64,000 nucleotides of DNA. Source: Cupriavidus sp. YR651 (GTDB lineage: Bacteria > Pseudomonadota > Gammaproteobacteria > Burkholderiales > Burkholderiaceae). Below the pieces are notes generated by a model that made no database searches, had not been told where the DNA came from, and was given only the letters and a program-made list of their open reading frames with translations. The stretch is from positions 496,001-560,000 of the forward strand of contig NZ_FMYZ01000003.1 in NCBI RefSeq assembly GCF_900101625.1, read 5' to 3'. A program made the position numbers and the translations under genes. This document shows, piece after piece, positions 43,907 through 51,930 of this stretch; positions within the stretch are counted from its first letter, which is position 1, and each line of letters starts with the position of its first letter.

Positions 43907-43953
43907 TCGCAATCGTTCAATAGATTGAATATAATTCGATATGTGGAACGATT
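43907..43953. promoter_or_regulatory. Palindromic control site with TATAAT between gabD and iclR
   Basis: AATCGTTC (43911-43918) and GAACGATT (43946-43953) form an inverted repeat. Inside lies TTCAAT-AG-ATTGAA (43916-43929), directly followed by a perfect TATAAT (43930-43935) pointing at the IclR gene; the best -35 (TCGCAA) is poor. The layout suits an IclR operator overlapping its own promoter and acting on gabD too. Confidence 0.6.
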
Positions 43954-44063
43954 ATGCGATGATACGCCCATGAACGGGAGACCGCCAGTGGGAACGGCGC
44001 GTTCCGCGCAGCCAGTACAATCGCGCCCATCCCGGATGCTTCCCGCCCAATACTCCCTGACCG

Positions 44064-44873
44064 ATGCCCAAGTCCGCTTACGCCACGCCTGCCGATGATG
44101 CCTCGCCGCCGATGAAGTCCACCTCGCCAGCGGTCGTGCGCGCCGTGCAGGTCATGGATGCGATGGCTGCCGCCACGGAGCCGCTGACGCTGGCGGAGCT
44201 GACGCGGCTGACCGGCGCGCCGAAGAGCTCCCTGCACGGGCTGTGCGACACGCTGGTCCAGCTTCGGCTGATCAAGCGGCTGCCCAACGGGGCAATGATG
44301 GTTGGGCCGCATGTGATGGGCTGGGCCAATGCGTTTCTGTCGCAGACGCAGATCACCGAGGAATTTCGTGCGCTATGGGATGCCACGGATGCGTTCCATG
44401 ACGCCACGGTCACGTTGTCGATGCTGGACGGTATCGACGTGGTGTACCTGGCCTGCCAGAACGGGGACCGGCCGCTGGGGGTGACGTTCCGGATCGGCAT
44501 GCGGCTGCCGGCGCCCTATACCGCGACCGGCAAGGCGATGATGAGCACGTTGTCGCCGGCGGAGGTGCGGCACTTGTTCGCCGGGGGCATGCCGGCGCCG
44601 CTGACACGCGCCAGCGTGGCGTCGCCCGAGGCGCTGGCCGCGGAACTGGAACAGGTCAGGGTGGCGGGCTATTCGACCGACAACGGCCAGATGCGCGACG
44701 GCATGACATGCTTCGGCGCGCCGGTGTTCGACGCCACCGGGCCGCGCGCGGTGGGGGCGATCGCGGTCAGCTACCTGACCAATGAAATCGATGTGACGAC
44801 CGGGGAGCGCATCGGCCGCGAGGTGAGGGCGCTGGCGGACCGGCTTTCGGCGCGGCTGGGCGCGCCGGCCTGA
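44064..44873 (+). CDS. IclR-family transcriptional regulator
   Basis: This 269-residue regulator has a winged HTH (about residues 25-85: VVRAVQVMDAMAAATEPLTLAELTRLTGAPKSSLHGL region) and an IclR effector domain (about 100-260: GDRPLGVTFRIGMRLPAPYTATGKAM, GYSTDNGQMRDGMTCFGAPVFD, VGAIAVSYL). The effector domain normally binds a small carboxylate. It is divergent from gabD and the iron alcohol dehydrogenase, making these the likely targets. The ribosome site is weak, so an alternative start at the Met of PPMKST is possible. Confidence 0.92.
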   Translation: MPKSAYATPADDASPPMKSTSPAVVRAVQVMDAMAAATEPLTLAELTRLTGAPKSSLHGLCDTLVQLRLIKRLPNGAMMVGPHVMGWANAFLSQTQITEEFRALWDATDAFHDATVTLSMLDGIDVVYLACQNGDRPLGVTFRIGMRLPAPYTATGKAMMSTLSPAEVRHLFAGGMPAPLTRASVASPEALAAELEQVRVAGYSTDNGQMRDGMTCFGAPVFDATGPRAVGAIAVSYLTNEIDVTTGERIGREVRALADRLSARLGAPA

Positions 44874-44902
44874 GATGGCCCGGTCCGTCCATGTTTGACG
44901 GC

Positions 44903-45559
44903 TCAGTCCGTCAGTCCATGCTCGACGGCGTAGACAGCCACCTGCACGCGGCTGGCCAGGTTGAGCTTCTTCAGAATGTTCTGCACGTGGATCTTGACGG
45001 TGCTCTCCGCCACGCCGAGATCCCGCGCGATCTCCTTGTTGCTCTCGCCTCGCCGCAGGCCGCGCACGATATCGCGCTCGCGCGCGGTGAGCCTGGCGCC
45101 GTCCTCCGCCGATGGCTGCGCGGGTGCCGTGGGTACCGGGGAGCGGAACTGTGCCACGAGCTTGGCGGTCATCCCGTCCGAGAACACCGGCTCGCCCGCG
45201 ACAGCGCGGCGGATGGCGGAGGCCAGGAAATCGGCTTCGATATTCTTCAGCAGGTAACCGCGCGCGCCGCCACGCAGTGCTGCCGCGAGTTCCTCGGCTT
45301 CTTCCGATACGGTCAGCACGAGCACAGCGGTGTTCGGCAGGTCCTGTGCCAGCAGTTGCAGCGTTTCCAGGCCTGACAGGCCCGGCATGTTGAGGTCCAG
45401 CAGGATCACGTCCGGCCGATGCTGCTTGGCGCGCTTGATGCCTTCCACGCCATCGGCGGCTTCGTCGACGACTTCGAAGTCGGACTGGCGTTGCAGCAGG
45501 ACACGAATGCCTGAGCGGAACAGGGTGTGATCGTCGATCAGCAGGATGCGGGTGGTCAT
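44903..45559 (-). CDS. narL: NarL/FixJ-type response regulator
   Basis: This 218-residue regulator has a receiver (ILLIDDHTLFRSGIRVLL, phospho-Asp55 in VILLDLNMPG, Lys in YLLKN) and a LuxR-type HTH (LTARERDIVRGLRRGESNKEIARDLGVAESTVKIHVQNILKKL, cited by LTARERDIV and STVKIHVQNIL). The sequence agrees with nitrate/nitrite regulators NarL/NarP. Its start overlaps the stop of the NarX-like kinase gene by 4 bp. Likely targets are the denitrification genes to the right. The closest biochemical assignment depends on its partner kinase. Confidence 0.88.
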   Translation of the reverse strand: MTTRILLIDDHTLFRSGIRVLLQRQSDFEVVDEAADGVEGIKRAKQHRPDVILLDLNMPGLSGLETLQLLAQDLPNTAVLVLTVSEEAEELAAALRGGARGYLLKNIEADFLASAIRRAVAGEPVFSDGMTAKLVAQFRSPVPTAPAQPSAEDGARLTARERDIVRGLRRGESNKEIARDLGVAESTVKIHVQNILKKLNLASRVQVAVYAVEHGLTD

Positions 45560-47802
45560 GGCAGGGGCGCCGGTTGGTTTGTGGCAGAAGTTGCCGGGGA
45601 AGGGGAGGCGGCCGTGCCGCGCGGGAGCAGCAACGCCACGCGCGTGCCCTGGCCGGGCCGGGATTCGATGGTGAGTTGCGCGTTCAGGCGTGTCGCACGT
45701 TCGCGCATGATGTGCAGGCCGACATGGGCGTCGCCGCGTGTGGCCAGCTCCGCCGAGTCGAAGCCTTCGCCGTCATCCTGCACGGTGAGCCGGAAGTCGC
45801 GGCCATTATGCAGGCGCACGCTGACGTGCGCGGCTTGCGCGTGCTTGCGAACGTTGGACAGGGCCTCCTGCAATACAAAAAGCACCTGGAGTTGCTCGTC
45901 CGGTTGAAGCGGCCGGCCGTCGTTGTCGTCGATATCCAGCTGGGCCTCGGTCCGGCACTGGCGGCGGAAGCGTGCCACCGTATCTTCCACCGCGCGGCGC
46001 AGTTCGCCTTGCGTCAGCCGCGAGCGGAAGTTCAGCAGCAGCTCGCGCACGTCCTGATAGCTCTCTTCCACGCCAAAGCGCAGCAAGGGCACGATATCGC
46101 CGATCTCCTGCAGATTGCCGCGCGCGGTGGCGTCATCCAGCAATTGCACCTGCAGGTTAAGAAAGTTCAGACCCTGGGCGATGCTGTCATGCAGGCCCTG
46201 GGCCACAAGATTGCGTTCCTCGACCACCGCCAGTTGCCTGGCCGTGGCCGCCAGGCGCAGATGCTCCAGCGCCACGCCGAGATGCTGGGCCAGTGTTTCG
46301 AGCAACTGCCGGTCCGAGGCGTTCAGCACGTGGGGCGTGCGGAAATGAAGCCCGAACATGCCCAGCACGCCGCGCGGCGTATCGATGCGGAATGCGGCCA
46401 GGCCGGCGAAGCCGCAATCCCCGCAGCGCAAAGTCTCGCTCTCGGCGGGATCGGCACCCGTGTCGGCATGGGTATCCGGTACGCGCAGGCGCGAGCGCAA
46501 GTCGGCAACCGTCACGATGCGGTCGCGCGTGGCGGTGCCGCAGTGACAGGCATCCGTGGCCATCCAGTGCTCATCCTCCACGAGATCCGCGGGCAGTCCC
46601 TCGGAAACCAGCATATGGAGTTTGCCGGGCACGGCGTCCACCACGCGGACGCTGCCGCCGTCGGCATCGAACCGTTGCATGAGTCGCGTCAGGAAGCCGC
46701 GGCACAGTGCCTCGGCCTCGTTGGGCTCGCTCAGGAAGGCGGCCACGTCGTAGAGCGTTTCCAGGTCGCGGTTGCGGCGCGCCAGTTCGGCGGTCTTCTG
46801 CGCCACGCGCGCCTCCAGGCCTCGGTAGAGGCTCTGCAGCTCGGCCGCCATGCGGTTGAAGCCTTCGCTCAGGGTGCCGAATTCATCGCGGCTTTCCACC
46901 GGCAGGCGCAGCGAGAACTCGCGTTCGGCCATGCGCCGCAGCCCGTCCTGAAGTCTCAGCACGGGGAGGATGATCCAGAGGTAGAGCAGGTAGATGACGG
47001 CGACGGTGCCCATGCAGGCGATGGCGGCCAGTGCGGCCTGCGACATGCGCAGCAAGTCCGTCATGCGCGCGTTGTCGGCCTCGATCATCCCAACCAGCTG
47101 GTCGGCCTGATGGACAAAAGCGGGCAAGGCGGCCACGTAGCCGAGCGGCACACCACCCGCCTGGGCAAGGTCCCTGGCCACCTGGGGCTTCATCTGGTCG
47201 CTCCAGGCCAGGGCCACGCGATCGAACTGGGCATGGATGGCGGGCTCAGTCGGCAGGAAGAGCGGGCGTTGCGGATTGCCACGACGCAACTGGGCGAGCG
47301 TGTGGTCCATGCGCGACATCTGGGCTTCCAGCAACGAGGGCTCGCCGTTGCGCGCCTTGGCCAGTTCGATGGCGACCGCATTGGCGCGCATTCGTATGCT
47401 GCCAGCGTCATTGATGGCGGCGCCGGCGCCTTCCAGGTTCCAGGACAGCCACAGGGTGCCCCCGATCATCGTCAGGACAACCAGCAAGGCGATCAGGGAC
47501 AGTGAGATGATGCGGGTGGATAGCCGGTGGCGCAGACCCGGCAGCGCCACGGGGGTCGAGGGCATGGAGGGCGTGGCCGAAGCCAGGTTGGGGGCCGGGG
47601 CGAAGGACGGATGGGAAAACGGATGGGTGGCCGGCTTGTGGGCCGATCTGGTGGCCGATTTGTGGGCCGCGCTGTGAGCCGCACTGTGAGACGCATTGTG
47701 GGGCAGGTCGCGGGCCAGGTTGGGAGCCACGTCGGGAGCCAGGGCACCGTCGAAGGCTGAGGGGATGACTGAAGGGGCTAGGGGGGCTGAGGGCGCTGTC
47801 AT
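45556..47802 (-). CDS. narX: NarX-type nitrate/nitrite sensor histidine kinase
   Basis: This 748-residue membrane kinase starts with about 120 low-complexity residues rich in Ala, His, Ser and Pro. Then come TM1 (IISLSLIALLVVLTMIGGTLWL), a periplasmic domain with the P-box-like NDAGSIRMRANAVAIELA, TM2 (LAAIACMGTVAVIYLLYLW), a HAMP, a GAF-like region with Cys motifs (CHCGT, RCGDCGF), and HisKA_3 with GLHDSIAQGLNFL (phospho-His) and an ATPase with DDGEGFD. The P-box binds nitrate in NarX. The long N-terminal extension is encoded by a 12-bp repeat array (47638-47745) and is unlike standard NarX; a later start nearer TM1 is possible. Confidence 0.9.
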   Translation of the reverse strand: MTAPSAPLAPSVIPSAFDGALAPDVAPNLARDLPHNASHSAAHSAAHKSATRSAHKPATHPFSHPSFAPAPNLASATPSMPSTPVALPGLRHRLSTRIISLSLIALLVVLTMIGGTLWLSWNLEGAGAAINDAGSIRMRANAVAIELAKARNGEPSLLEAQMSRMDHTLAQLRRGNPQRPLFLPTEPAIHAQFDRVALAWSDQMKPQVARDLAQAGGVPLGYVAALPAFVHQADQLVGMIEADNARMTDLLRMSQAALAAIACMGTVAVIYLLYLWIILPVLRLQDGLRRMAEREFSLRLPVESRDEFGTLSEGFNRMAAELQSLYRGLEARVAQKTAELARRNRDLETLYDVAAFLSEPNEAEALCRGFLTRLMQRFDADGGSVRVVDAVPGKLHMLVSEGLPADLVEDEHWMATDACHCGTATRDRIVTVADLRSRLRVPDTHADTGADPAESETLRCGDCGFAGLAAFRIDTPRGVLGMFGLHFRTPHVLNASDRQLLETLAQHLGVALEHLRLAATARQLAVVEERNLVAQGLHDSIAQGLNFLNLQVQLLDDATARGNLQEIGDIVPLLRFGVEESYQDVRELLLNFRSRLTQGELRRAVEDTVARFRRQCRTEAQLDIDDNDGRPLQPDEQLQVLFVLQEALSNVRKHAQAAHVSVRLHNGRDFRLTVQDDGEGFDSAELATRGDAHVGLHIMRERATRLNAQLTIESRPGQGTRVALLLPRGTAASPSPATSATNQPAPLP
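47638..47745. repeat. 12-bp degenerate tandem repeat, 9 units, inside narX
   Basis: Nine consecutive 12-bp units vary around GTGGGCCGCGCT (for example GTGGGCCGATCT, GTGAGCCGCACT, GGGAGCCACGTC). On the coding (minus) strand they specify tetrapeptides such as AHSA, AHKS and AHKP. It is the longest of the short-period arrays in this window. Confidence 0.85.
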
Positions 47803-47895
47803 GGTCGGTGGCTCCGTCGGATTGCCGCCCGCGTCGGATGGCGTTGGGCACGTGCGGAGTTGCGGAGATTCTTGCGCGCGCCCGCGCGCGCGAAT

Positions 47896-47909
47896 CTGTG
47901 CCAGATCAA
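47896..47909. promoter_or_regulatory. FNR/Dnr-like site upstream of the membrane-protein gene
   Basis: CTGTG-CCAG-ATCAA keeps one perfect half of the FNR-type box TTGAT-N4-ATCAA. It lies 74 bp before the ATG at 47983 and 94 bp from narX. The same extended core (TGTG-YCAG-ATCAA) occurs at 50669. Confidence 0.4.
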
Positions 47910-47982
47910 CTCGCCCCGCATTTCTTCCGGGCATGCTGCCCCGGGCTCGCAAATCGACCCCCAACAGAGGAAAAAACAACAC

Positions 47983-49296
47983 ATGAAGCCTGCGGACCTG
48001 GACTACGCGCGCGCGCCGCGTCCGGCTGTGATATTCGGCTGCCTGATGCCCGCGCCATGGCTGGGGGCGGCTGCCGGCTTGCTGCTGGCGTTGGGCCCAT
48101 CGGCCGGGCTACCGGACCGCTACGCGCCGCTCGCGCTCGCGGTGGCCCACGTTCTGGCGCTGGGTATGCTGCTGCCAGTGATGATCGGAGCACTTTTCCA
48201 GATGATGCCCGTCATCGCACGCGTGGATGTGCGAGGGATGCCGTGGGTGGCGCCGCTGGTGGCACTGGCGGGGGCGGGCACCGCGCTGGCGCTGGGCCTG
48301 GGGTTTGTCGACGGCGTTCGCGCGGGGTTCCGCATTGCGGCTTTGGCCGGCGCCCCCTTCTTTGCTATCGCCGGATGTCTGCTATGGCTTTCCGGCCGGC
48401 GGGTCCGGCGAATCGATGCGACGACGCGCACGCTGGCCGGCATCGGCGGGGCGTTGCTGGCGACGGTGCTGTGCGGCGGGGCGCTGGCTGCACTGTTTGG
48501 CGGATTACTGGGAGGGCTGGGGCAGGTGTCGCCCTCCACATTGCTGGCGATCCACGTGTCGTGGGGCCTGGGCGGATGGCTGGCCGCGCTGGTGGCTGGC
48601 GTGGCCACCACCGTGCTGCCCATGTTCTGGCAGACGCCGCGGCCGCCCGGCCGACTGGAGCGATGCCTGCCGGCGGTCCTATGGGTGCTGTTGATCGTCG
48701 ATGGCGCGACGCGCCTCGGCATGCCGGATCTGGCGCCCATTGCGGCGGTGCCATGGCTGCTCGTCGTCGTGGTGATCGCGGGATGCGGGCTGGTCGGCGT
48801 GCTGCGCGCCCGGCGCCGGCACGACCCGTCCTGGATACTCTGGCCCGTCGCCTGGGCCAGCGGGTTGCTGGCGGCGCTGCTGGCCGCGCTCACGCCATGG
48901 CTGGATGCGACGTGGCCGCTGGCATGGTGGATCGGCACGCTGGCGCTGGTTGGTGGTGGTGTGTTGCCGGTGACCGCGATGCTCGGCAAGATCGTGCCGT
49001 TCCTGGTATGGCTGCATCTGCGCCGGCTGTTGCCGCCGCGTGCGCGGGTGCCGGTAATGCAGCAGGTCATTGTGCCGTCGCGGCAGCGACTGCAGGCGCT
49101 AGTATTGCTGGCCGCCTATGTGCAATGCCTGGCCCTGCCATGGGCGCCGGCGTGGTTGGCGATCTCGGGCGGCATCACGTTCGCCGTCGCCAATGCGTGG
49201 TTGGGTGTGCAGTTGCTGGCGGCCCTGCGCTGCTTGCGGACAGTGCTGAAGCAGGGCGGGTTGCCGCCACGCGCCGATATGGCCGGTTCTGTCTGA
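47983..49296 (+). CDS. Polytopic membrane protein of unknown function in the denitrification cluster
   Basis: This 437-residue protein is almost wholly hydrophobic, with about a dozen membrane segments. His residues lie within helices in LALAVAHVLALGMLLPVMIG and TLLAIHVSWGLGGW, and QMMPVI follows the first. Such intramembrane His pairs recall heme-copper-oxidase-like and NnrS-like proteins, but I cannot place it in a named family. The ATG follows AGAGGAAAAAACAACAC; an earlier in-frame ATG is not supported. An FNR-like site lies upstream. Its position between the nitrate sensor and the NO genes suggests a role in nitrogen-oxide metabolism or heme handling. Confidence 0.75.
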   Translation: MKPADLDYARAPRPAVIFGCLMPAPWLGAAAGLLLALGPSAGLPDRYAPLALAVAHVLALGMLLPVMIGALFQMMPVIARVDVRGMPWVAPLVALAGAGTALALGLGFVDGVRAGFRIAALAGAPFFAIAGCLLWLSGRRVRRIDATTRTLAGIGGALLATVLCGGALAALFGGLLGGLGQVSPSTLLAIHVSWGLGGWLAALVAGVATTVLPMFWQTPRPPGRLERCLPAVLWVLLIVDGATRLGMPDLAPIAAVPWLLVVVVIAGCGLVGVLRARRRHDPSWILWPVAWASGLLAALLAALTPWLDATWPLAWWIGTLALVGGGVLPVTAMLGKIVPFLVWLHLRRLLPPRARVPVMQQVIVPSRQRLQALVLLAAYVQCLALPWAPAWLAISGGITFAVANAWLGVQLLAALRCLRTVLKQGGLPPRADMAGSV

Positions 49297-49320
49297 TTGG
49301 TCGCGGCTGAAGGGGCTGTA

Positions 49321-49382
49321 GTGGCCGGTTGCAGCGGCGGGTTGGTGCGGTGGGTTGGTGCGGTGGATTGGAGTGGCGGGCT
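49321..49382. repeat. 12-13-bp degenerate tandem repeat
   Basis: G/T-rich units such as GGTGCGGTGGGTT and GGTGCGGTGGATT repeat with a period of 12-13 bp between the membrane-protein gene and the nitronate monooxygenase gene. Confidence 0.7.
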
Positions 49383-49421
49383 TCGGTTGAACGGTCCGAT
49401 CGCCCGCCACAGGGGTGGTCT

Positions 49422-50627
49422 TCAGGCCAGTGCGCTGGCGTCTATCTCGCTGCGCGAAAGCTCCGTGGGCTTCTCCCCGGTCATCAGGTAGTGGATCAGG
49501 TCGGCCACGGGGCGGACCGCATCGCCAAACGGCAGCGAGCCCTTGCCGCGGAAGAACAGGCCGCGCTCCACGTCGCCGCGCAACGCCTGTGCCAGTTTCA
49601 GATCGATGCAGAACTGACCGATGCGGGCCACTCCGTCACGCAGTCCACAGGCTTGCAGGCAATCGAATCCTTCCAGACATTCCCGGACCTTGGCGCGAGC
49701 CTGCAACGCGGTCTCGCGCGACAGATAGCGCTTGAGCCAGGGCGTCAGCACGGCGCGCGCGGGCAGGCCGGCAACGCTGGTGAACTCGCTCAACTGCTCC
49801 ACCGGCGCGGTGGCCAGGACCTGCTTGAACGCGGGATGGGCGTCGCACTCCTCCGTGACTGCAAAGGCGGTGCCCACCTGCACGGCGGCGGCGCCTTCAT
49901 TCAGCCAGTGCCGGATCTTGCCGTGATGGCCAAGCCCGCCGGCCAGGATGAGCGGCACCGAGTCCCATGCAATGCCCAGCGTGGCAAATATCTCGCGACA
50001 TTCGGTCAACACGCGGCCGAATGAGAAGCGATCGTCGCCCAGGTCCTCCATGCGTGCCGCGCCAAGGTGGCCACCCGCATAGGCCGGATGTTCGATCACG
50101 ATGGCGTCCGGAAGGCGGCCTTTCTTCATCCATTTGCGTAGTACCAGCCCCACGCCGCGCGAGTCCGACAGGATCGGGATCAGCGCCACCTTGGGGTGGT
50201 TGGCGGTCAGGTCGGGCAGGTCCAGCGGCAGGCCGGCGCCCATCACGATCGCGTCCGCGCCGCTCTCGCAAGCCTGGCGCACGAGTGCCGCATGGGCGCT
50301 GACGGCCTTCATGACATTCACGGCCACCATGCCGCGGCCACCCGACAATGCCTGCGCGGCACGGATTTCACGATCGAGCGCGGTGAGATTGGCGGCTTCC
50401 AGCGCGGCCTTGTCACGCTTGCCGGCGGTGGCGGCCAGAAGGTCCGGATGATGATGGCGCAGGTCGATGCTGGCGATCGTGCCCACGGCGTTGTGGCTGG
50501 CCACGGTGCCGGCCAGCCGATGCGCGGAGATACCCACGCCCATGCCGCCTTGAACGATCGGCAGCAGCTTGCGGCCGGCGAGGTTGAGCCATCGTGATTG
50601 CATGATCGGAATGGGTACCTGTTGCAT
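49422..50627 (-). CDS. Nitronate monooxygenase family flavoprotein
   Basis: This 401-residue FMN TIM-barrel has LPIVQGGMGVGISAHRLAG, MVAVNVMKAVSAHAAL, ADAIVMGAGLPLDLP, EHPAYAGGHLG, PLILAGGLGHHGKI and AAAVQVGTAFAVTEEC. These are blocks of the NMO/2-nitropropane dioxygenase and FabK-like group. The longer C-terminal part (GLRDGVARIGQFCIDLKLA) matches a class often encoded near denitrification genes. The reaction may be nitronate oxidation, but homologs with other roles are common. It diverges from ubiUVT, and an FNR-like site lies between them. A second in-frame ATG at 50603 is an alternative start. Confidence 0.88.
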   Translation of the reverse strand: MQQVPIPIMQSRWLNLAGRKLLPIVQGGMGVGISAHRLAGTVASHNAVGTIASIDLRHHHPDLLAATAGKRDKAALEAANLTALDREIRAAQALSGGRGMVAVNVMKAVSAHAALVRQACESGADAIVMGAGLPLDLPDLTANHPKVALIPILSDSRGVGLVLRKWMKKGRLPDAIVIEHPAYAGGHLGAARMEDLGDDRFSFGRVLTECREIFATLGIAWDSVPLILAGGLGHHGKIRHWLNEGAAAVQVGTAFAVTEECDAHPAFKQVLATAPVEQLSEFTSVAGLPARAVLTPWLKRYLSRETALQARAKVRECLEGFDCLQACGLRDGVARIGQFCIDLKLAQALRGDVERGLFFRGKGSLPFGDAVRPVADLIHYLMTGEKPTELSRSEIDASALA

Positions 50628-50668
50628 TGCGGAAGCGCAAAGGCTCTCACGCGCGCGCGGGTGCCAGC

Positions 50669-50682
50669 TTGTGTCAGATCAA
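50669..50682. promoter_or_regulatory. FNR/Dnr-like site between the flavoprotein gene and ubiUVT
   Basis: TTGTG-TCAG-ATCAA differs from the FNR-type box TTGAT-N4-ATCAA at two positions of the left half. It lies 42 bp upstream of the flavoprotein start and 162 bp upstream of ubiU, so it better fits the leftward gene, or both if ubiU has a long leader. Confidence 0.5.
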
Positions 50683-50843
50683 AATCTCGGGATGGCCCGT
50701 CCGGTAGGCCTAGTTCGGATGGAGAAGACGGCCCGGATCGGGCCGTGCCGGACAGCCGACATGTCCGCCGATTTGCGCCTGGTCAAAGGTGTCAGGTCCG
50801 TGCATGGCTAGCATCCGGTGGCTGCCAACCTGACGCCATTCAC

Positions 50844-51890
50844 ATGACCTCCACCATGCCTGCCGCGGCTCATGCATCCTCCGGCGCCCGCCAACCCCAA
50901 CTGGTCGCACCTGCCGGATCACTGGCGGCTTTGCGCATGGCGCTGCAACACGGCGCCGACGCGGTTTACCTGGGCCTGCGCGACGCCACCAACGCGCGTA
51001 ACTTCGGTGGCCTCAATTTCTCCGAGGACGACATCCGCACCGGCGTGGCGGAAGCACATGCGCGCGGCGCGGAGGTGCTGTTCGCGATCAATACGTTTGC
51101 GCAGATGGGCGAGGTGACGCGCTGGCATCGCGCCGTGGATGCGGCCGCCGCGCTGGGGGCGGACGCGGTGATCATGGCCGATCCCGGCCTGATGGCCTAC
51201 GCGGCCAGGCGTCATCCCTCGCTGCGGCTGCACCTGTCCGTACAGGGATCGGCCACACATGCCGACGCCATCGAGCTGATGCGCGAGCGTTTCGGTATCC
51301 GCCGCGTGGTACTGCCGCGCGTGCTCACGATGGCCCAGATCGCCAAGCTGGCGCGCCAGACCGACGTCGAGCTCGAAGTATTCGGTTTCGGCAGCCTCTG
51401 CGTGATGGCCGAGGGCCGCTGCCTGTTGTCTTCCTATGCCACCGGCGATTCTCCCAACAACAAGGGCGTTTGTTCGCCGGCCCATGCGGTGCGCTGGGAT
51501 GAGGCGGACGGCACCATGCATGCGCGGCTCTCCGGCATCCTGATCGACAGCTACGCGCCGGGCGAGCCAGCGGGCTATCCCACGCTGTGCAAGGGCCGCT
51601 TCACGGTGGAGGGCGAGCGCGGCTACGTGCTCGAAGAGCCTACCAGCCTGAACGCGGTGTCACTGCTGCCGGCGCTGATCGACATCGGCATCGCCGCCAT
51701 CAAGATCGAGGGCCGCCAACGCAGCCCGCGCTATGTGGCCGATGTGGTGGGCGTACTGCGCGCGGCCATCGACGATGCCTGCCGCGATCCCAAGCGATTC
51801 GTGCCGCGCCAGGACTGGCAGGCCGCGCTTGGCCGCCACGCCGAGGGCGACCAGGTGACCCAGGGCGCCTACGATCGCCCGTGGCGCTAG
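50844..51890 (+). CDS. ubiU: Ubiquinone anaerobic biosynthesis protein UbiU
   Basis: This 348-residue U32-family protein has LVAPAGSLAALRMALQHGADAVYLGL and RNFGGLNFS. The four Cys that hold the 4Fe-4S cluster in E. coli UbiU are matched by FGSLCVMAEGRC, KGVCSPAH and TLCKGRF. UbiU with UbiV hydroxylates ubiquinone precursors without oxygen, using prephenate as the oxygen donor. It is longer than E. coli UbiU because of about 20 extra N-terminal residues. It heads the ubiUVT operon. The placement next to denitrification genes makes sense because nitrate respiration requires quinone made without oxygen. Confidence 0.92.
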   Translation: MTSTMPAAAHASSGARQPQLVAPAGSLAALRMALQHGADAVYLGLRDATNARNFGGLNFSEDDIRTGVAEAHARGAEVLFAINTFAQMGEVTRWHRAVDAAAALGADAVIMADPGLMAYAARRHPSLRLHLSVQGSATHADAIELMRERFGIRRVVLPRVLTMAQIAKLARQTDVELEVFGFGSLCVMAEGRCLLSSYATGDSPNNKGVCSPAHAVRWDEADGTMHARLSGILIDSYAPGEPAGYPTLCKGRFTVEGERGYVLEEPTSLNAVSLLPALIDIGIAAIKIEGRQRSPRYVADVVGVLRAAIDDACRDPKRFVPRQDWQAALGRHAEGDQVTQGAYDRPWR

Positions 51891-51930
51891 GCGTCTGCCT
51901 CCACCGAACATCTTCCCGTCAGAGCTTTCC

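Noticed and set aside
40815-43928. A 1037-codon open frame on the plus strand, opposite the dehydrogenase and gabD genes
   Set aside because: It is antisense to two clear genes, rich in Arg/Gly/Gln/His and without any domain, the usual result of high GC.
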